Positions 38,242 to 50,906 of a DNA stretch of 64,000 bases are shown here, one piece after another; position 1 is the first letter of the stretch, and each line of letters begins with the position of its first letter. This DNA is from Phytoseiulus persimilis. Taxonomy: Eukaryota > Arthropoda > Arachnida > Mesostigmata > Phytoseiidae. Position numbers and translations under genes: made by a program. The stretch is from positions 48,918,001-48,982,000 of the forward strand of contig CM075101.1 of the NCBI GenBank assembly GCA_037576195.1, given 5' to 3'. The notes under the pieces are model-generated. The model was not told the DNA's origin. It saw only the letters and a list, made by a program, of their open reading frames with translations, and did no database searches.

Positions 38242-41200
38242 TCGACAGTAGCGAAGGATTACTAGGATGCCATTCCTCCGGAGTCAATAAGGGGTCAAGA
38301 GGCGAGTACAAGACAAACTGTACTTCAAGCAAACGAGCGCGTTCCAAAGTGGTCGGACCGACAGCAAGTTATCATCTTGAGATTGCCAAGTACGATTCCT
38401 ACTTGACGAATTGCCTCCCTTGTTTTCCAATGGACTCAGAGTCTGACCTCTTGTTGGCCTGTATGGAGAGAGCACATGGAATCCAAGTCCACGTTTGTCT
38501 CATTTCGACAATCCGAAGAGACGATAGATCTCAGAATGGAATTGTACGATGAGTCGCGGGGCTGTCGTCTTCTAGACAGGGCGGGGGTTCTACGGACCAG
38601 GACCAGAGAACACTTTCGCAGCTCATTCATCGAAACGAAACGCGCCCGAAATGGGGCCCCCCGGAGGCGACCAACACACGGTTCTGGAATTTGAAGCAGG
38701 AAAATGCTCTCATTAGAAATTCCCCGCCCGGTTTCACCCCGACACGTCACCGAAGGACCCGAGAGGGACGGAGGGATGGGAGACCGAAAACCGAAAATTA
38801 TCTGTGAATACAAAACAATTCACCCTTAAAACGGGAGGGAACATATGTGAACATGTAAGATCGAGATGAATCGGGTCGAAATTCACCTTCATAATTTTCT
38901 CTTGAGAATCGTCAAGTCAGCGAAGGACAGGAATTCTTCCTGCTGACTCCATTTCCTTCGTGTGTGGAGCTGCTCTCTCAGCGGTTGCATTCCTGATCGA
39001 ACGTGAGGAGGAGGCGTTGAATGCTCCCGCATTCTTGAAGGGAGACGCGTGCTTCTTGCGTCGTGGAGCCGCTGTTGTTCATACCTCTCTGTGAGGCATG
39101 TAAGAACAGCAGTTGATTTTATCGAGTTCTTCCGGATACGAGTCCCTCTCAGAGCCACGACCCGGAGACTGTCGGGACCAGAGAGCCTGAGTCGTGAAGG
39201 GCTCATTGGTCGTGTTGCATGGAACGGCACCCGAATCAGCCTCCTTTGACCTCGATGCACGCTTCCAGAGTGATTATTAGCCGCGCTGTGGGAGGTCTGA
39301 TATTCCAAAGAACACGGAATGCGCGAATCAGTGACGTGTGCTGGGGAATGATAGCACCCATGCGCGCAACGTTTCCATCCGGCCCAAAGAGTTACATGTT
39401 TATGATCAACTGCCGCCTCCATGCGCGGAATCGTGTTGGGATGGCATTGTCCCACCCATTCCCCCTCCACGAAGAAACTGTTTACGCCCCTCGTCGACCC
39501 CATGACCTGAGTTCCTGGATACCCACGGACACTGCTCCCAGTCGCGAATTCGCAAGTACACACTGCACACAGAGGTTTCGCTGAGGCCGAGAGCAGACGA
39601 CCCCTTGAAGAAGCGAGAACATTCCGTGAACACTTCAATCGAACTAATAGGCCTGAGGAGACAAAAATTGAGCTCGCTCTTGGAGCCAATCTCGATTCTG
39701 CTGGCTGGGGATTATTCGGTTCCGATGGAGAGAACTTCACGCTTGCCCGACACTTCCCTGGACATCACTCGGCTATCTATAGGAGCTCTTTGAGGATTTC
39801 ATCGGCACTTCTCGCCGTCTGAGATCAAACGGACGCTTCATACCAGACGACAGCCTGTCGCGTTCCCGGAATATCTCGCTCCATTGTCGAGAAGGTTAGA
39901 ACCTATTTCAATGGTCGTTCAAAGTCGATCATCCCGTCCTCGTGACGAGAGAGCCCATGCTAGCTTCTGGATGTTTTTTTTTTCCAGCGATCTACTGTTC
40001 TTCTAAGTCTGAAAGTCGTCTTGAAACTACAGGTGACCTCCGGCCTGGAGTCGACGGCTGAACCGACTAAAACAACCGGAGGCTCAGACTGAAGGTAAAT
40101 GACCGAACAACTGATTCCGCTTTTGCTTGCTCCCGCTTTAATGGTAGCCATCGCTCTCTGCCAACTACAGCCACAAAGCGCTACTGACTGACTTGTGTCT
40201 GCCTTTCGCCTGCTGCCCTGCCAGCCCGCCGCGGCAAATCTCTAATTGGCAATTTGCTTCCTCTCCTCCTGTCACTGGGAGAAACCGGGAGCAAACAAAA
40301 GACAAAGAAGTCGAGGGTCAGTCGTTCTGCACGAGCCCACTCGGAAAGCTCTCGGCGAGAAGGTGCAGGACGAGCCGTACGGCAGCTGGATGAGCATTAA
40401 TCTCGTCCCAGCCATCGTGTTCCTCACAGATCGGCAGATTTCTCTTCGTTATTTCTTCAGTCATCCGCTTCTGTGTGCGAGCGATGTTCCCGGGAACAGA
40501 AGCGGTGACGACCGTCCCACAAAGAGCCACGGGGAATAGACGCAGAGTTGAAAAGCGCGCGAGTAGCTCAAGACGCCGCTCCGAGGGTGGATCCCGTCCC
40601 TTTGTTGTGATCGTATCATTACTGCTATTTACCAGCTGATCTGTCGTCTGCCGATATCGCGTCAGGAGCTACCCGAGGAGCGTGTAACGATATTCGAGCC
40701 ATCAATCGGACCCTGACTGCGAGTGAACAAGGACAATCGGATCGAGATTCGGCCGGACAGCCGGCTGACTGGCGTGAACTGCTCCACAGAAAGCGAAATG
40801 CGTGACTGGCCTCGAGGCACTGACTCACCAGGCTTGCAAAGGGACTCGGCGGATGGCAGGAGACGACACGGCAGCAACATAAATCTGCCGTATCTAGTTT
40901 CCTCCTATGTTACGACAAGATGTTTCTTTTCACCCCTTTCTGGATGCTGTCCTCAAGAAAAAGCGTGGCGAAAGGGACGCAGGCTTTGTTGTCGAAGCAG
41001 TTGACACGAAGGTCGGCGGGAGGCGTCGCACTGAGAGGAGCTGCGACAACGTTTGAGGAAGTGGACTCGGGCAAAAATGACCGAAATGGGAGTCGAGGCG
41101 TGGGGTGGAAAGGATTGCGATTCGCAATAAGGCAATCCAAGTCGACATTGAGATGACAATGGAAATGACCGGAAAGAGCTGTGGGCGTTTCCGATCGAAG

Positions 41201-43838
41201 AGGTTCCGGGTTACGTTCGTTCCCCCGGGGAAACTTGAGCAGCGGAAGCGGCCACCGAGGAAAGCACCTGGGCCGCAGGTACAGGTGTCCTCAGAATGTC
41301 GGAGAATCTGTTTCCTGCGGAGCAGTTTTTGAGGACCGAGACCGAAAAGACGCCGAGACCGAGAAGCTCGAAGTGGTGAGATCTCGTGGACTGCATCGAG
41401 ACTCTGATAAATATTGCCGTTCCTTGAACCGGAGTCCCGCTCGACCAGTGCACTGGACATCCCTCGTAAACGGGTGGAGGGGATCCCGCCTGCTGCGAAA
41501 AACCTACCCGTAGGAAAATTTCGCTCAGGAGGACGTGGTAATGGAGTCGGTTTGTTTTTCTCAGTTGATTCCTAGTCAGTTCCAAGCTCAGAGTACATTT
41601 GTTTCCGAGACGACCAGCTGACGGGATCTCTGTCCTTGAGCTCCGTTCATTCGAATCAGGGATCGGAGACGTGGAAGATCCCAAAGCCCGATTCCCAGTC
41701 CATATCTGAATTCAGACTGATCCATTCCGTCCACGTGAACCCAGATATGAAGATAGGTTCTGGACAAAATCGGATGCCTGGTCATCGAGACTCAAGCAGA
41801 TGAAGCAAAACTTGATAATATCAGAACTCTGACGAGCACAACCTTGTTCAAATTTCAAAAACCATTCCGCCGCTCATGTGTGTCCGGGCTTCGCTCAAAT
41901 CTAGTTCACTGTAATCGCGAAAGCACACTTTTTCCTGCGAACTAGTCGAGTTCCACTCACGAATCAAAGAACTGCAGCTTTCCCTGTTCGTCGTTGCCGA
42001 ACTCGGGGAGCCGTTCGAATCAGGAATATTTGTGCTTCAAGATTATTTTCAGCTAATGAGCTACGATACATTGGAACTCGCCCTGGGGGGTCAGCTGAAC
42101 CACATCGCCGATCAGGTCCCGCGTCTGCGGAGACGTTCGGTTTCGTTCAGGAAGTTGCTGCGGCTGATGCCGTCGTCGAATTCTTCCGTTGGGCATCACT
42201 GCTCTACCCGATCACACACAAAAAGAGTCGCGCAAGAGCAGTGGAGGAGACGAGAAGTCACGGGACCGTTCGCCTTCGGTGATGCCCCGCTCCGTTTCCA
42301 TCTATCACGAATCAGAGCAAAATCATAGCGGAACAGACTTGCCAGCAGGATTTTCCAGTTTTAGCTCCCGGGAATCGGTACACTTGAGTTCAAATCTCTG
42401 GGCCTGACAGGTCCACTTGTTGAGTGTGGACTTAGCGCTTCTTCAGATGAGGAAGTGTCGCGAGAACTCGAGAAAGAGAAAATGGAAGCCATCTGTGCCA
42501 ACTCGGGCGGTGTGGAAAAGATCTGTTTCAACGGGAGGAGGGGACTGAACCGACTGCGCAACTGAGGAACCAAAACGAAGGATACGGCGGAGCCAGAGGA
42601 GCCGGCGAACGAGTGCATCGCACTTCATCACCGCATTCCCAGCAGAGCGCAGTCTATTTGCAATGAAATGTTCGGCGCTTGGCCTAAATATGTCTCTTGG
42701 GCGCGTTAGAAACAAAGCACAGGCTGGGCTACAGCAACCAAGACGCATCCCGAGTCCCGCTTTCTCGGCGAAAGCTCACGTTCCCTTCCGCGGGCCCTTG
42801 TGGCGGAGAACGCGACATTTCCTCCGAAGGCACTTCTTTTACAAGAACAGCACATTTCCTGTCGGATTTTTTTTTTCGCGCGACGAGGAGATGGCGGCCC
42901 GGGCGCACACGCGGAAGCTCTGCCTCCTCCCTAGACGAATGTTTTTGGCGACGCAATCGTATGAATGTTCTTGTATTTCCCGATGGCTGCATGTAGCTGT
43001 GTTCATTTACGCACGCAGGGAGACACTCGACTGAAATCATTGCGTAATTCTCTTCGTATCAGGTCGTTTGCAGGAGTGACTCCAAACGAGCAGTGCACAT
43101 GGCTGACTTCCTTCGCTGTTCTGCTCAACTGGCTACTGCCTCCCTGGTGGGCTCTGGTTTCGAGAGAAACCCTTCCCCCGTCCCCGCGAACGCTCCCCAT
43201 ACTCTGGAGCCGTCTGCGTAGACCAGCCGCTTGGCCTATAAAATGACTTACTGACTGAGCGGTCGACTCGTTCCCAGGGTGAGGTAAGTGGTGCATGCAA
43301 TCCTCTTTTGTTGTATGTCACACACGACGAAAAAGACGACGAAGACCACGACTGGCACCCTTGCCACCACTACGACTATCATTCCACCGGCCCCAGTGTA
43401 ATTAGACTGAAAGCTTCGCTCCGAGCCGAGAGGACTACTCGAGCTAAGAATATAGTCCTCGGCCCGACGGCTCCGCAGAGCCGGGGAGCTACTGCAAGGA
43501 GGACCACATACACTCGAGCAATCATCATCTGCGCTTCAAACACACGGTGTCTTTCAAAAGTCCTGTGAATGAACGCGTTCAGTGGCTGGCGTGTTTACCC
43601 CCGGCCGGGGAGTCACACGGCATAGGACTCCGCTCTTCTTCTCTGATGGAGTTTCGGCTCCATCGTGAAAAGATCCGTTCACACCTATGGATTCTGCCCG
43701 GCGTTCTCACGAGGCCCTTATCCGAAGCGATTCCTATCGTAATCATGGAGAGCCGTCGCAGACTGATGGGCTCGAACAAAAGCATCCATGGAATCCTTGA
43801 AAATCAGCTCGTAGGTGTATACGCGCGAAGCTTTAGAT
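38242..43838. other. Stretch without recognised genes
   Basis: Contains the longest non-repetitive open frame in the window (38889-39740, minus, 283 codons). That frame starts at GTG rather than ATG, is rich in Arg and Ser as expected of non-coding frames, and shows no domain. On the minus strand around 41.95-42.2 kb, short pieces (LIGDVVQLTPQGEFQCIVAH; RLPEFGNDEQGKLQFFD before a GTGAGT) look protein-like but do not join in one frame. Confidence 0.35.
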
Positions 43839-43840
43839 AC

Positions 43841-44303
43841 AGGGTGGCTTTTTCTAGTCGGGAATTTTCGAGCCCGATCTTGTTTTGGCCATAACTCTCC
43901 GAGCTCTTGGGACTTCTCCGAAAATCAAGAAGCGATCGATAGAGCATATCGGGGTGGTCAGATCGCTTGCAATTTTTCGAGGAACACAGATAACTTCGAT
44001 CGGTTTACGGGCGAATGACCGGCTTCCTCTCGCGCGCCCATTGCGACCCCCACGTGTCCGATCGGATGATAATTGACGTTTTCAAGATGACTTTCAGGGA
44101 GACCTCAAAAAAGAAAATTGGTCATCCTCAAAACCGTTTTCTGCCCGCGATTCTCATCATATCCATTTCAGTTCCAGATCGAAATGACCGCCTCGATGTG
44201 CTCTATCGATCACTTCTCTATTTTCGGAAATGTTCCAAGACCTGGGAAAGTTTTGGCAAAACAAGATCGACTCAAAAATTCCCGACTAGAAAACGCTACC
44301 CTG
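43841..44303. mobile_element. Foldback MITE, Tc1/mariner-like, TA target duplication
   Basis: A 463-bp element with long imperfect terminal inverted repeats. The left arm starts CAGGGTGGCTTTTTCTAGTC and the right arm, read in reverse, starts CAGGGTAGCGTTTTCTAGTC. The similarity continues for roughly 140 bases, including TCGATAGAGCATATCG on the left and TCGATAGAGCACATCG on the right. It is flanked on both sides by TA (43839-43840 and 44304-44305), the target duplication of Tc1/mariner elements. There is no transposase inside; the open frames within it are by-products. Arm divergence of perhaps 20 percent suggests an old insertion. Confidence 0.8.
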
Positions 44304-45129
44304 TACATCCCATAATCCCGCATATAACGAACCCTCCTTCTTTCCCACGGAAAACCATATCGGATAACGATTTTGTCAGAGAACGAGCTTGCCAGATGAC
44401 GAAACTACCACTATACGACGAAATAAAGAACCAATCAGGGGGAGAACCTCAGGGATTTCGAGTCAAGGAGCTTTGCTTATCGAGAAACCAAGTCATCATT
44501 CAGGACGCTATGGGGATGATTCCGAGATGACTTCGCTGGGGTCGTTGATGATTCCGAGATGGAGCTGGAAATTTTCCGGGGACGATTCTGCGTCGGTATA
44601 TCGCTGAACTGTCACTTTGATAGAGTTAGGAGAGTTCCGAGAATGATTCCGGGCCAACCCGGAAATGCTCACCGGATGGTTTCGAGATGGAATCGAGATT
44701 GTTTCGAAGAGACTTCCCAATCGGACTGACTGCGACTCGGAGTCTAATTCAGGAGTGCTTTGAGAATAAGTCCGAGCTCGACAGGGTATGGTTTTCAGCA
44801 GATTCAAGAATGAAATTGAGAGGGTTCCGAAGACGACTCCGGGCTGGTCCAAGGATAGTCCTAGGATGAATCCAAGATGGATTCGAGGCTGGAGTAAATT
44901 CTTCCAGACTGGAGTCTCCAGAGGCAATCCAGTACGGCCGCATGCAAGGAATGGCCGTGGCGCCTCTGAAACTCGATTGCTCGAGGAAAACGCTCAGTGC
45001 CTGGAGAGAGAGTGAGACACCTTCAAAAAGAGTCGAAAGCACCAACGAAGTCTCAGGAAAGGTACCCCGAAACCTGAGGCGATGGAATCTGAACTATAGG
45101 ACTGTGTCCTAGGAAAGCGGCCGAAGTAC

Positions 45130-46150
45130 AGAGCTGTTCAGTCGCCGGAAAGTCAGCAAAAGGCACTCGACAAAGCCGCCGAGATCGGCCATAAAGAGCT
45201 CAAGGCTTCGTGCGAATGGGCACAAAACTTTCTGTAGCGTGAAAATCCGAGTGGTCGTCGCAGTACGAGAGTCGAGTAACCCTTGACCCCAGACGCCATT
45301 CAAAAGATTAAAGCCCTCCGTCGCACAGGCTTCCGCGAACATCTGCCTTGACAGTTCGGACAACATGGGTAAGATTCCGGCACTGTTCGACATGGCTTGC
45401 AGGAGGACGGTGCAAGCGAGGGGTTGTGACAGCATTCGTGTAGAAACGAGCAGTCATGAGGAAAATATCTTACCGTTGTCACCGGCACGAACTTGACACC
45501 GATCTTCAAGAAGAAGTTATTGCTGAAGGTTACCCTCCCCGCTGGCGTGATGGTGAGGGAATACGAGAAAGAACCCCATGGATGAGTAGGGGTGTAATGA
45601 CCGCGCGGATAAACGAGGCTTGGAGACATCGACCTACTTTCGTTCCTGATTCCGCAATGTCGCTTCTGTTAATGGACTAAGTGCGGGCACACCTCACGCA
45701 GAGGGTGCGGATGGAGCTGGAGAACAGCTCTCAGATCGCGATCATTCTTGCTGGACTTACACGCTTCTGGCAGTTGCTCGACGTTACTTTGAAAGTACTC
45801 CAAAGACCACATTCGGAGGCTCTAAGAGGAATGGATGTGTGATGAGTTGGTAGCGGAGAACAAGAGAGAGGCTGCCAGAAGGGGGTGGGCTACGATGCGA
45901 TCGCAAACATCGTTAAGCACGCGTTTGAGCAGCGGCGGAAACTATGAGGAACGGATCAAAGGAGCCCTGAAAGGTGCTCTCAAGGAAGTCGATGTCGGTA
46001 AAAACTCTGTATCGGATGGCGAAAGTGGCGCAGCTAGTCGTGAAGCTGATTGAGACCATGGAGATTACAGGGATGGGGATGATGAAGTTGAGAATGATGG
46101 AAACAGGAGTGGATGGAAGCCATGTGGACGAGGACAATAATGGCCAATCG
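45130..46150 (+). other. Broken protein-like reading frames, unassigned
   Basis: Successive plus-strand segments with Lys/Glu/Asp-rich composition follow each other with stops or frame changes between them. Examples are AVQSPESQQKALDKAAEIGH, NMGKIPALFDMACRRT, LDTDLQEEVIAEGYPPRWRD and the ATG-started frame at 45835-46053 containing ERIKGALKGALKEVDVG. In at least two places the same frame resumes after a single stop (TAA near 45680, TGA at 46051). This would suit a decayed gene or element, but no family is recognised and chance cannot be excluded. Confidence 0.18.
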
Positions 46151-46174
46151 TCAATCGGGGGAGATCGAGTTCTT

Positions 46175-46636
46175 TTAATTGAACTCCCGGTTCCGGGCCG
46201 GCTCTTCAGCTTTCAGTGTTATTCGAGCTTTGATTCCTGTTCGCTTCATCATGATACTCATGACATCTGAGCAGGCTCGGATTCCTCCATTGTCGAATGT
46301 TACGAGGGCTGACAGGCTCATCATGGCAGAGGCGAAGATATCCTCCAGCCGGGGATTTTCAGCGAGTGATATCCAGACGTAGGCATGCTGATCATACCGG
46401 ACACGGCTCTCCCGAGAGAAGAATCGGACTCGTTCCTCCTCAGGCACCAACTCGACTTGAAATCCGCATCGTGAGGTCTTAGCTGCTCGGAACGATTTGA
46501 ACGCCAGAGCCCGTTGTCGAGTCGTGGCCTGAACATCCCGCGGAACTCCCCAGAGTCGCTCATTTTCTCTTAAAATATGCAGTGCTCGATGCGATGCATG
46601 ACTCCATGGAGCAAACATCCAGAACGCCCACACCAA
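46175..46636 (-). CDS. Hypothetical open frame, 153 codons
   Basis: A minus-strand open frame directly opposite and convergent with the broken plus-strand frames. It begins with TTG after a stop; the first ATG is a few codons in. Its composition is protein-like, with segments such as GFQVELVPEEERVRFFS and AYVWISLAENPRLEDIF and a tail ALVTFDNGGIRACSDVMS. I recognise no domain. A frame this long is expected a few times by chance in 64 kb, so only the composition supports it. Confidence 0.2.
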   Translation of the reverse strand: MVWAFWMFAPWSHASHRALHILRENERLWGVPRDVQATTRQRALAFKSFRAAKTSRCGFQVELVPEEERVRFFSRESRVRYDQHAYVWISLAENPRLEDIFASAMMSLSALVTFDNGGIRACSDVMSIMMKRTGIKARITLKAEEPARNREFN

Positions 46637-48466
46637 TCAGCTTTCGTCTTTTTAGAGCAATGCCATGATCAAGGGACGAGCGAATTTCCCGCAAAGATTA
46701 ATCCTTCATTGCAAGATCAAAATTGGATGCTGGCAATCTGTCCGACCGAGGAAATTGGAACAGCTATCGTTTTCGTTGGCGTTCGTTTCTGATCTGCCGT
46801 CTCACTTTTCACTGGCTCTCTTCCTCTTCTCGGAACCTTGGTAGACCAAACTACTCACCCCGACCCAGCAATCGACTGACGGGTGCCTGCAAGCAGCCAC
46901 CTACACGGCTCGGGGGTGGGCGATGGACTCGGTGGAACTAATCGAATTTTTATTACGTTCTAATGCTGCAACTCAAACTCCGCTCTGAAACTGAAGGATC
47001 ACTTAGCTTTCAAAACTCACCGCTTCCGAAGCTGCTCTCTGTCCCGACAGATCGAAAAGTAGCGAGCACCTGTCGGATGAAGCCGACAGAGTAGAAGCAT
47101 CGCTATTTATTGTTTGGGCGTTTGACTCCTCCGCAGAGCAAATCGATCAAAGTTGTGCGTTGCCCACTCTGACCAGAGAAGTTAACGTTTGAGACTTATT
47201 ACACAGATTCGGGTCACCAACACGAATCGGACTTACGATGAGTGTGCTCATGAGTTCTTCCTGAGAGTTTGACTCCTAAATCTCCTGGTTTCTCTGAATT
47301 CCCAGGGTGCTTCTGATTTTGTGGCCAAGCTCAATGAAGTTGACAACATAGCCCGCGAAACAGGTGGAATATTCGAGAAACGGATTCCAGCTCATCAACG
47401 TTGTTCCGTTGGTGAATCTCCGCGTCGAAATTCGTGTCATCTCCATGAAGATGTCGCTCTATTTCGACGGCGGACTGCCTCGATGAGTTTGGAGTAAACT
47501 CGGGCGCGAAACGTTGAAAATCCGATCTGCAAGTGATCGCCTTCGACGCTGCCACTGACGGCGCCGCTAACGGAATCCGAGTGTCTCGGCAAACTAACCC
47601 TCCGACGATACTCCGTTGGCGGATGTGGAGCAATAATGAACATTTTTGCTGTCGACGTGTTTGTGTGTCGGTGAGTTGCTCCGGGTGAGCAGCTGCAATT
47701 TAGCAGTTGGAGCAGGAAGCTGTTTAATGAGAGAAAGCAGCTGCGGCTGATCACTCGCATTTCTTATCGCTCGTCCCGCCGGAAAGATGCCGTGAAGGGA
47801 GCAAATTGAAAATCTCATAAAAACTTCAAATCAGGGCAAGGAAACGAAGAATGGGAAAAATAGTAGAAGAAGGCCTGTTGATTGAAGCAACAACTGCTGA
47901 AAGAACCGGACGGTCACAGCCCAGCTCCGGCTGAACCAGGCTCAGACCGGAAGGACGGCATTGCTTCGCTTTGCCATGGCATGCGTTGTGTTGTGAAACG
48001 ATTTCTTTCCGGGAGCCACCACAATTCGACAGAAAGAATCTCCTCAAAGCTTGGCATCTAGCTTCTGGACTTTGGAGCTTCCAGCTCATCAAGTATCGAC
48101 CAAGCCTCGAGAGCCATGAGAGCTGGGAGCTAGAATGAAGTTGGGATGTGAACCTTGGCGGACCGTTTATTTTTTCAAAATTTCCAGACCCGGCTCTCCA
48201 TTGGACATCGCTCGTCTGTTGGAGGATGACCGTTGATTCTTCTAAATGTTTGAGATCTGCCTAATGATTAGACGGTGGCCATCTGTAAGAGGGGGGCCGT
48301 TTATTTTTGCAGATAAGCGAGATCCGCCCGCCTATGAGGCTCAATTGAAACGGAGATGAGTCGAGAGTGAGTTCGGGCACAAGTACAGTGTTTGGAATTG
48401 TTTCCTCTTCCTTGGAGGTTCGGAAGCGATTGATTAGTAGGCAAGTAGGCAGCGATTCCCCTAGCT

Positions 48467-48710
48467 CAGAGATCGTCAAACTTTCCCGACATTGGCACGC
48501 CAGGATACCGAGAGGTGCCGCAGCCCGTCGAGGAGCTGCCGAGTGTATGATCAGACCAGCGCAAAATTATCTTTAAATTATGATGAAAACGATGAAAGGC
48601 ATCTTTCGGCCTCATTCTACTCCACTTCCAGCCCTCGGCACTCTAGGCACCTCTGGCATCCGCGGAATCCTGGGGTGCCGCAGCGCACAGTTTGCTAGTT
48701 TGCGATCTGG
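48467..48710. mobile_element. hAT-like MITE
   Basis: The left end reads CAGAGATCGTCAAACTTTCC followed by GGCACGCCAGG and GAGAGGTGCCGCAGC. The right end, starting near 48646, carries the inverse (GGCACCTCTGG, CCTGGGGTGCCGCAGC, AGTTTGCGATCT). The terminus resembles the CAGNGGTTCTCAAACTTT ends of Charlie-like hAT elements. About 110 bp of AT-richer internal sequence has no coding capacity. An 8-bp target duplication could not be established, so the exact right border is uncertain. Confidence 0.6.
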
Positions 48711-50004
48711 CTCGCGGTCTGCTACACAAAACAACCGCATCCAAATTCCGAAACAGGCTACTTCTCCCAAAATGTCCGAGACCTACGAAAGATCCGCTCC
48801 CACACCACACTCACGGAACTGCGAGCCTCAATTTTTTCGTCCTTCTCCACAGCTGTTCCGGCTCGTCCCCTTCCAAGGCTGTAAAGGGAGGTTCTCAGCA
48901 GAGCATACCAGAACGAGTCATCTCAACGCGATGAAAGTAACGTTTCACGTTGACCTTGAGGGGCCCTTTTCAGTGGCGCGCGACACCGTGGCTGCCCGTA
49001 TGCGACCTTCTCTCGCTTTTCCTCGGTTTGACCTCCGGAATCTCTCCGCGAGCAGAGCTTGTGTGGCAACGCGAAGATTCGAAAACTGGCTCTCGTGTCT
49101 GTTCTTAGTTGTGGTTGAGGGATTCCACGGGTTCCGTGACTTCGATATGATTCCGAAAACTAAGCAACATCCTACAGTGCACCCCTCCATTCAGCTCAAC
49201 GACATCACTTTTGTGAAACTAAACAAACGCGAGCATCGGGTTGACACTTCGTCGGTCTGGCCTTACACGAGCCCGGTATAATCAAGAAGGAAGTCGGACT
49301 CCTTGTCGAGGTCAGTCGAATGCGTGAACATGCCCTCTGTTTCTTTTCGGAGGCAATCCATCGTCGCAAACATCACTTGTCTCATTCCATCCTGAGCTGT
49401 CAGAACACAGCCACGACATTCTCCGCTCGGCATCGTTTTCCCTCCGCTGTGCAGGTTCTCGAGCGCTGTATGCTCCCTCGCTTCCGGTCAAACTTTGTAC
49501 CGACGTATACGAAGAGAAAACGCTATGAAGTCGACGTGAATCCTCTATCGTCTTGAGGCGCGAATCTTAAGAGGCTGTCTCACTTCGAGAGAGACTATGA
49601 GTCATGAAAATAAAGGAGAATAACTTCGGTACATCGTAAATATCCTTATGGTGAGTACCTGAACCCAGATCCTGCGTCTGCCGAAGCCAGGACTCGGAGC
49701 AGCTGCTCTCTGTCGTCCCTCTCTCGCTCTCCCTCATATTCGCCACTGGACAAAAAAAAATATGTATTCGAATCTCCCGTTCAGAGAGTGAGGGAACCAC
49801 AACAGATGTTCGTGAAATGGTCTTTGAGCAAGGGTTTACATTTTCTCATTTGGGTTCCGAGCTCTCTTCAGTTCCGAGACATGATGAATTTCGGTGTTTC
49901 GTATAGCTCCGGGGTCTTCAGACTGTACGGCGGGGGATGTCGAATGAGGGCAAATGATGCGTTTCCTTGTTTTTCGTTCGAGGATAATTTCGCTTCTTTC
50001 TGAT

Positions 50005-50110
50005 CATACTTCCTCTCGTTTTGGCCGTATTTCGATGATACTTCTGCCTCGCTCTAAACACAGATTTCCCTCGTTCTGGCCGTACTTCGATGATGATCAA
50101 GCTCCGATCT
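50005..50110. repeat. Two-copy tandem repeat, about 56 bp
   Basis: CTCGTTTTGGCCGTATTTCG (from about 50014) recurs as CTCGTTCTGGCCGTACTTCG about 56 bases later, with matching flanks including TCGATGAT. It is a short diverged direct duplication. Confidence 0.5.
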
Positions 50111-50906
50111 CATCATAGCTTTGATCAGGGGTGCTAAAATCGACCCCGGAATCATCCCAGTTGACTCCCAAAAAGCATGATCAGATCAACCTCGGAAACA
50201 CCTACATGGACCCCTGAAAATGTGGTTAGCCTAAGGCGGAAACATCGCCGAAGTTTGCTGAGACAGAATCATCGCCGGAATATGGTCATACTGAGGGAAG
50301 TTTATGATTGGACCGGGGCAGTTTCATCTTCAGAGTAAGGTGAGAACGAGAAAAGACACCCCTCGGTCCCGTTCGACACCTCCAGGCATCGCGCGGCACC
50401 TCGTCGTCTCCGGCTCCCTTCGGAACCCTGGGGTGCTCGTGTTGGGAACGTTTGTCGTTCCCGACGTATTCGATTATTTTTCGAGAACAACCAACCTGCG
50501 ACCTCTAGAACTTTCGCTACAAGTTCCCCTGGTGGACAGGTGGTACATTCCCCTTATTTTCAAACGAGTAGGCGATGTGAACGTCTCATCCGGGGTGACA
50601 CTCTGTCGCTCATGACTACGCTACCGACCGCATTCTTCAGTCATGGCACTTGCTCTGACCGTAGGTCAGGTATCCCAGGAGTCAAGTCACGTTTTCTCGC
50701 TCGCCACGATGAAGCCGGTTCAGTTTTTCTTTCCGGAAAAGTTGACTCATTCGGCCTGGAGGCTGACGCAATCCTAAGGATACAGAATAACGACTTCAAC
50801 AGGGACATTGATTTTGTATTGACAATCCTCTGCCCCATTCCAATTTTGCAGATGAGTTCCGGTCATGCGCGATCCCTCCGGTGGTCTTCGTACTGCACAA
50901 TCGTCC

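Noticed and set aside
38889..39740. 283-codon minus-strand frame as a gene
   Set aside because: Starts at GTG, Arg/Ser-rich composition expected of non-coding frames, no domain or splice evidence; its length is unusual, so it is noted but not called.
48580..49281. 233-codon plus frame as a gene
   Set aside because: Its first quarter is MITE sequence and the rest shows no recognisable domain; it may be chance.
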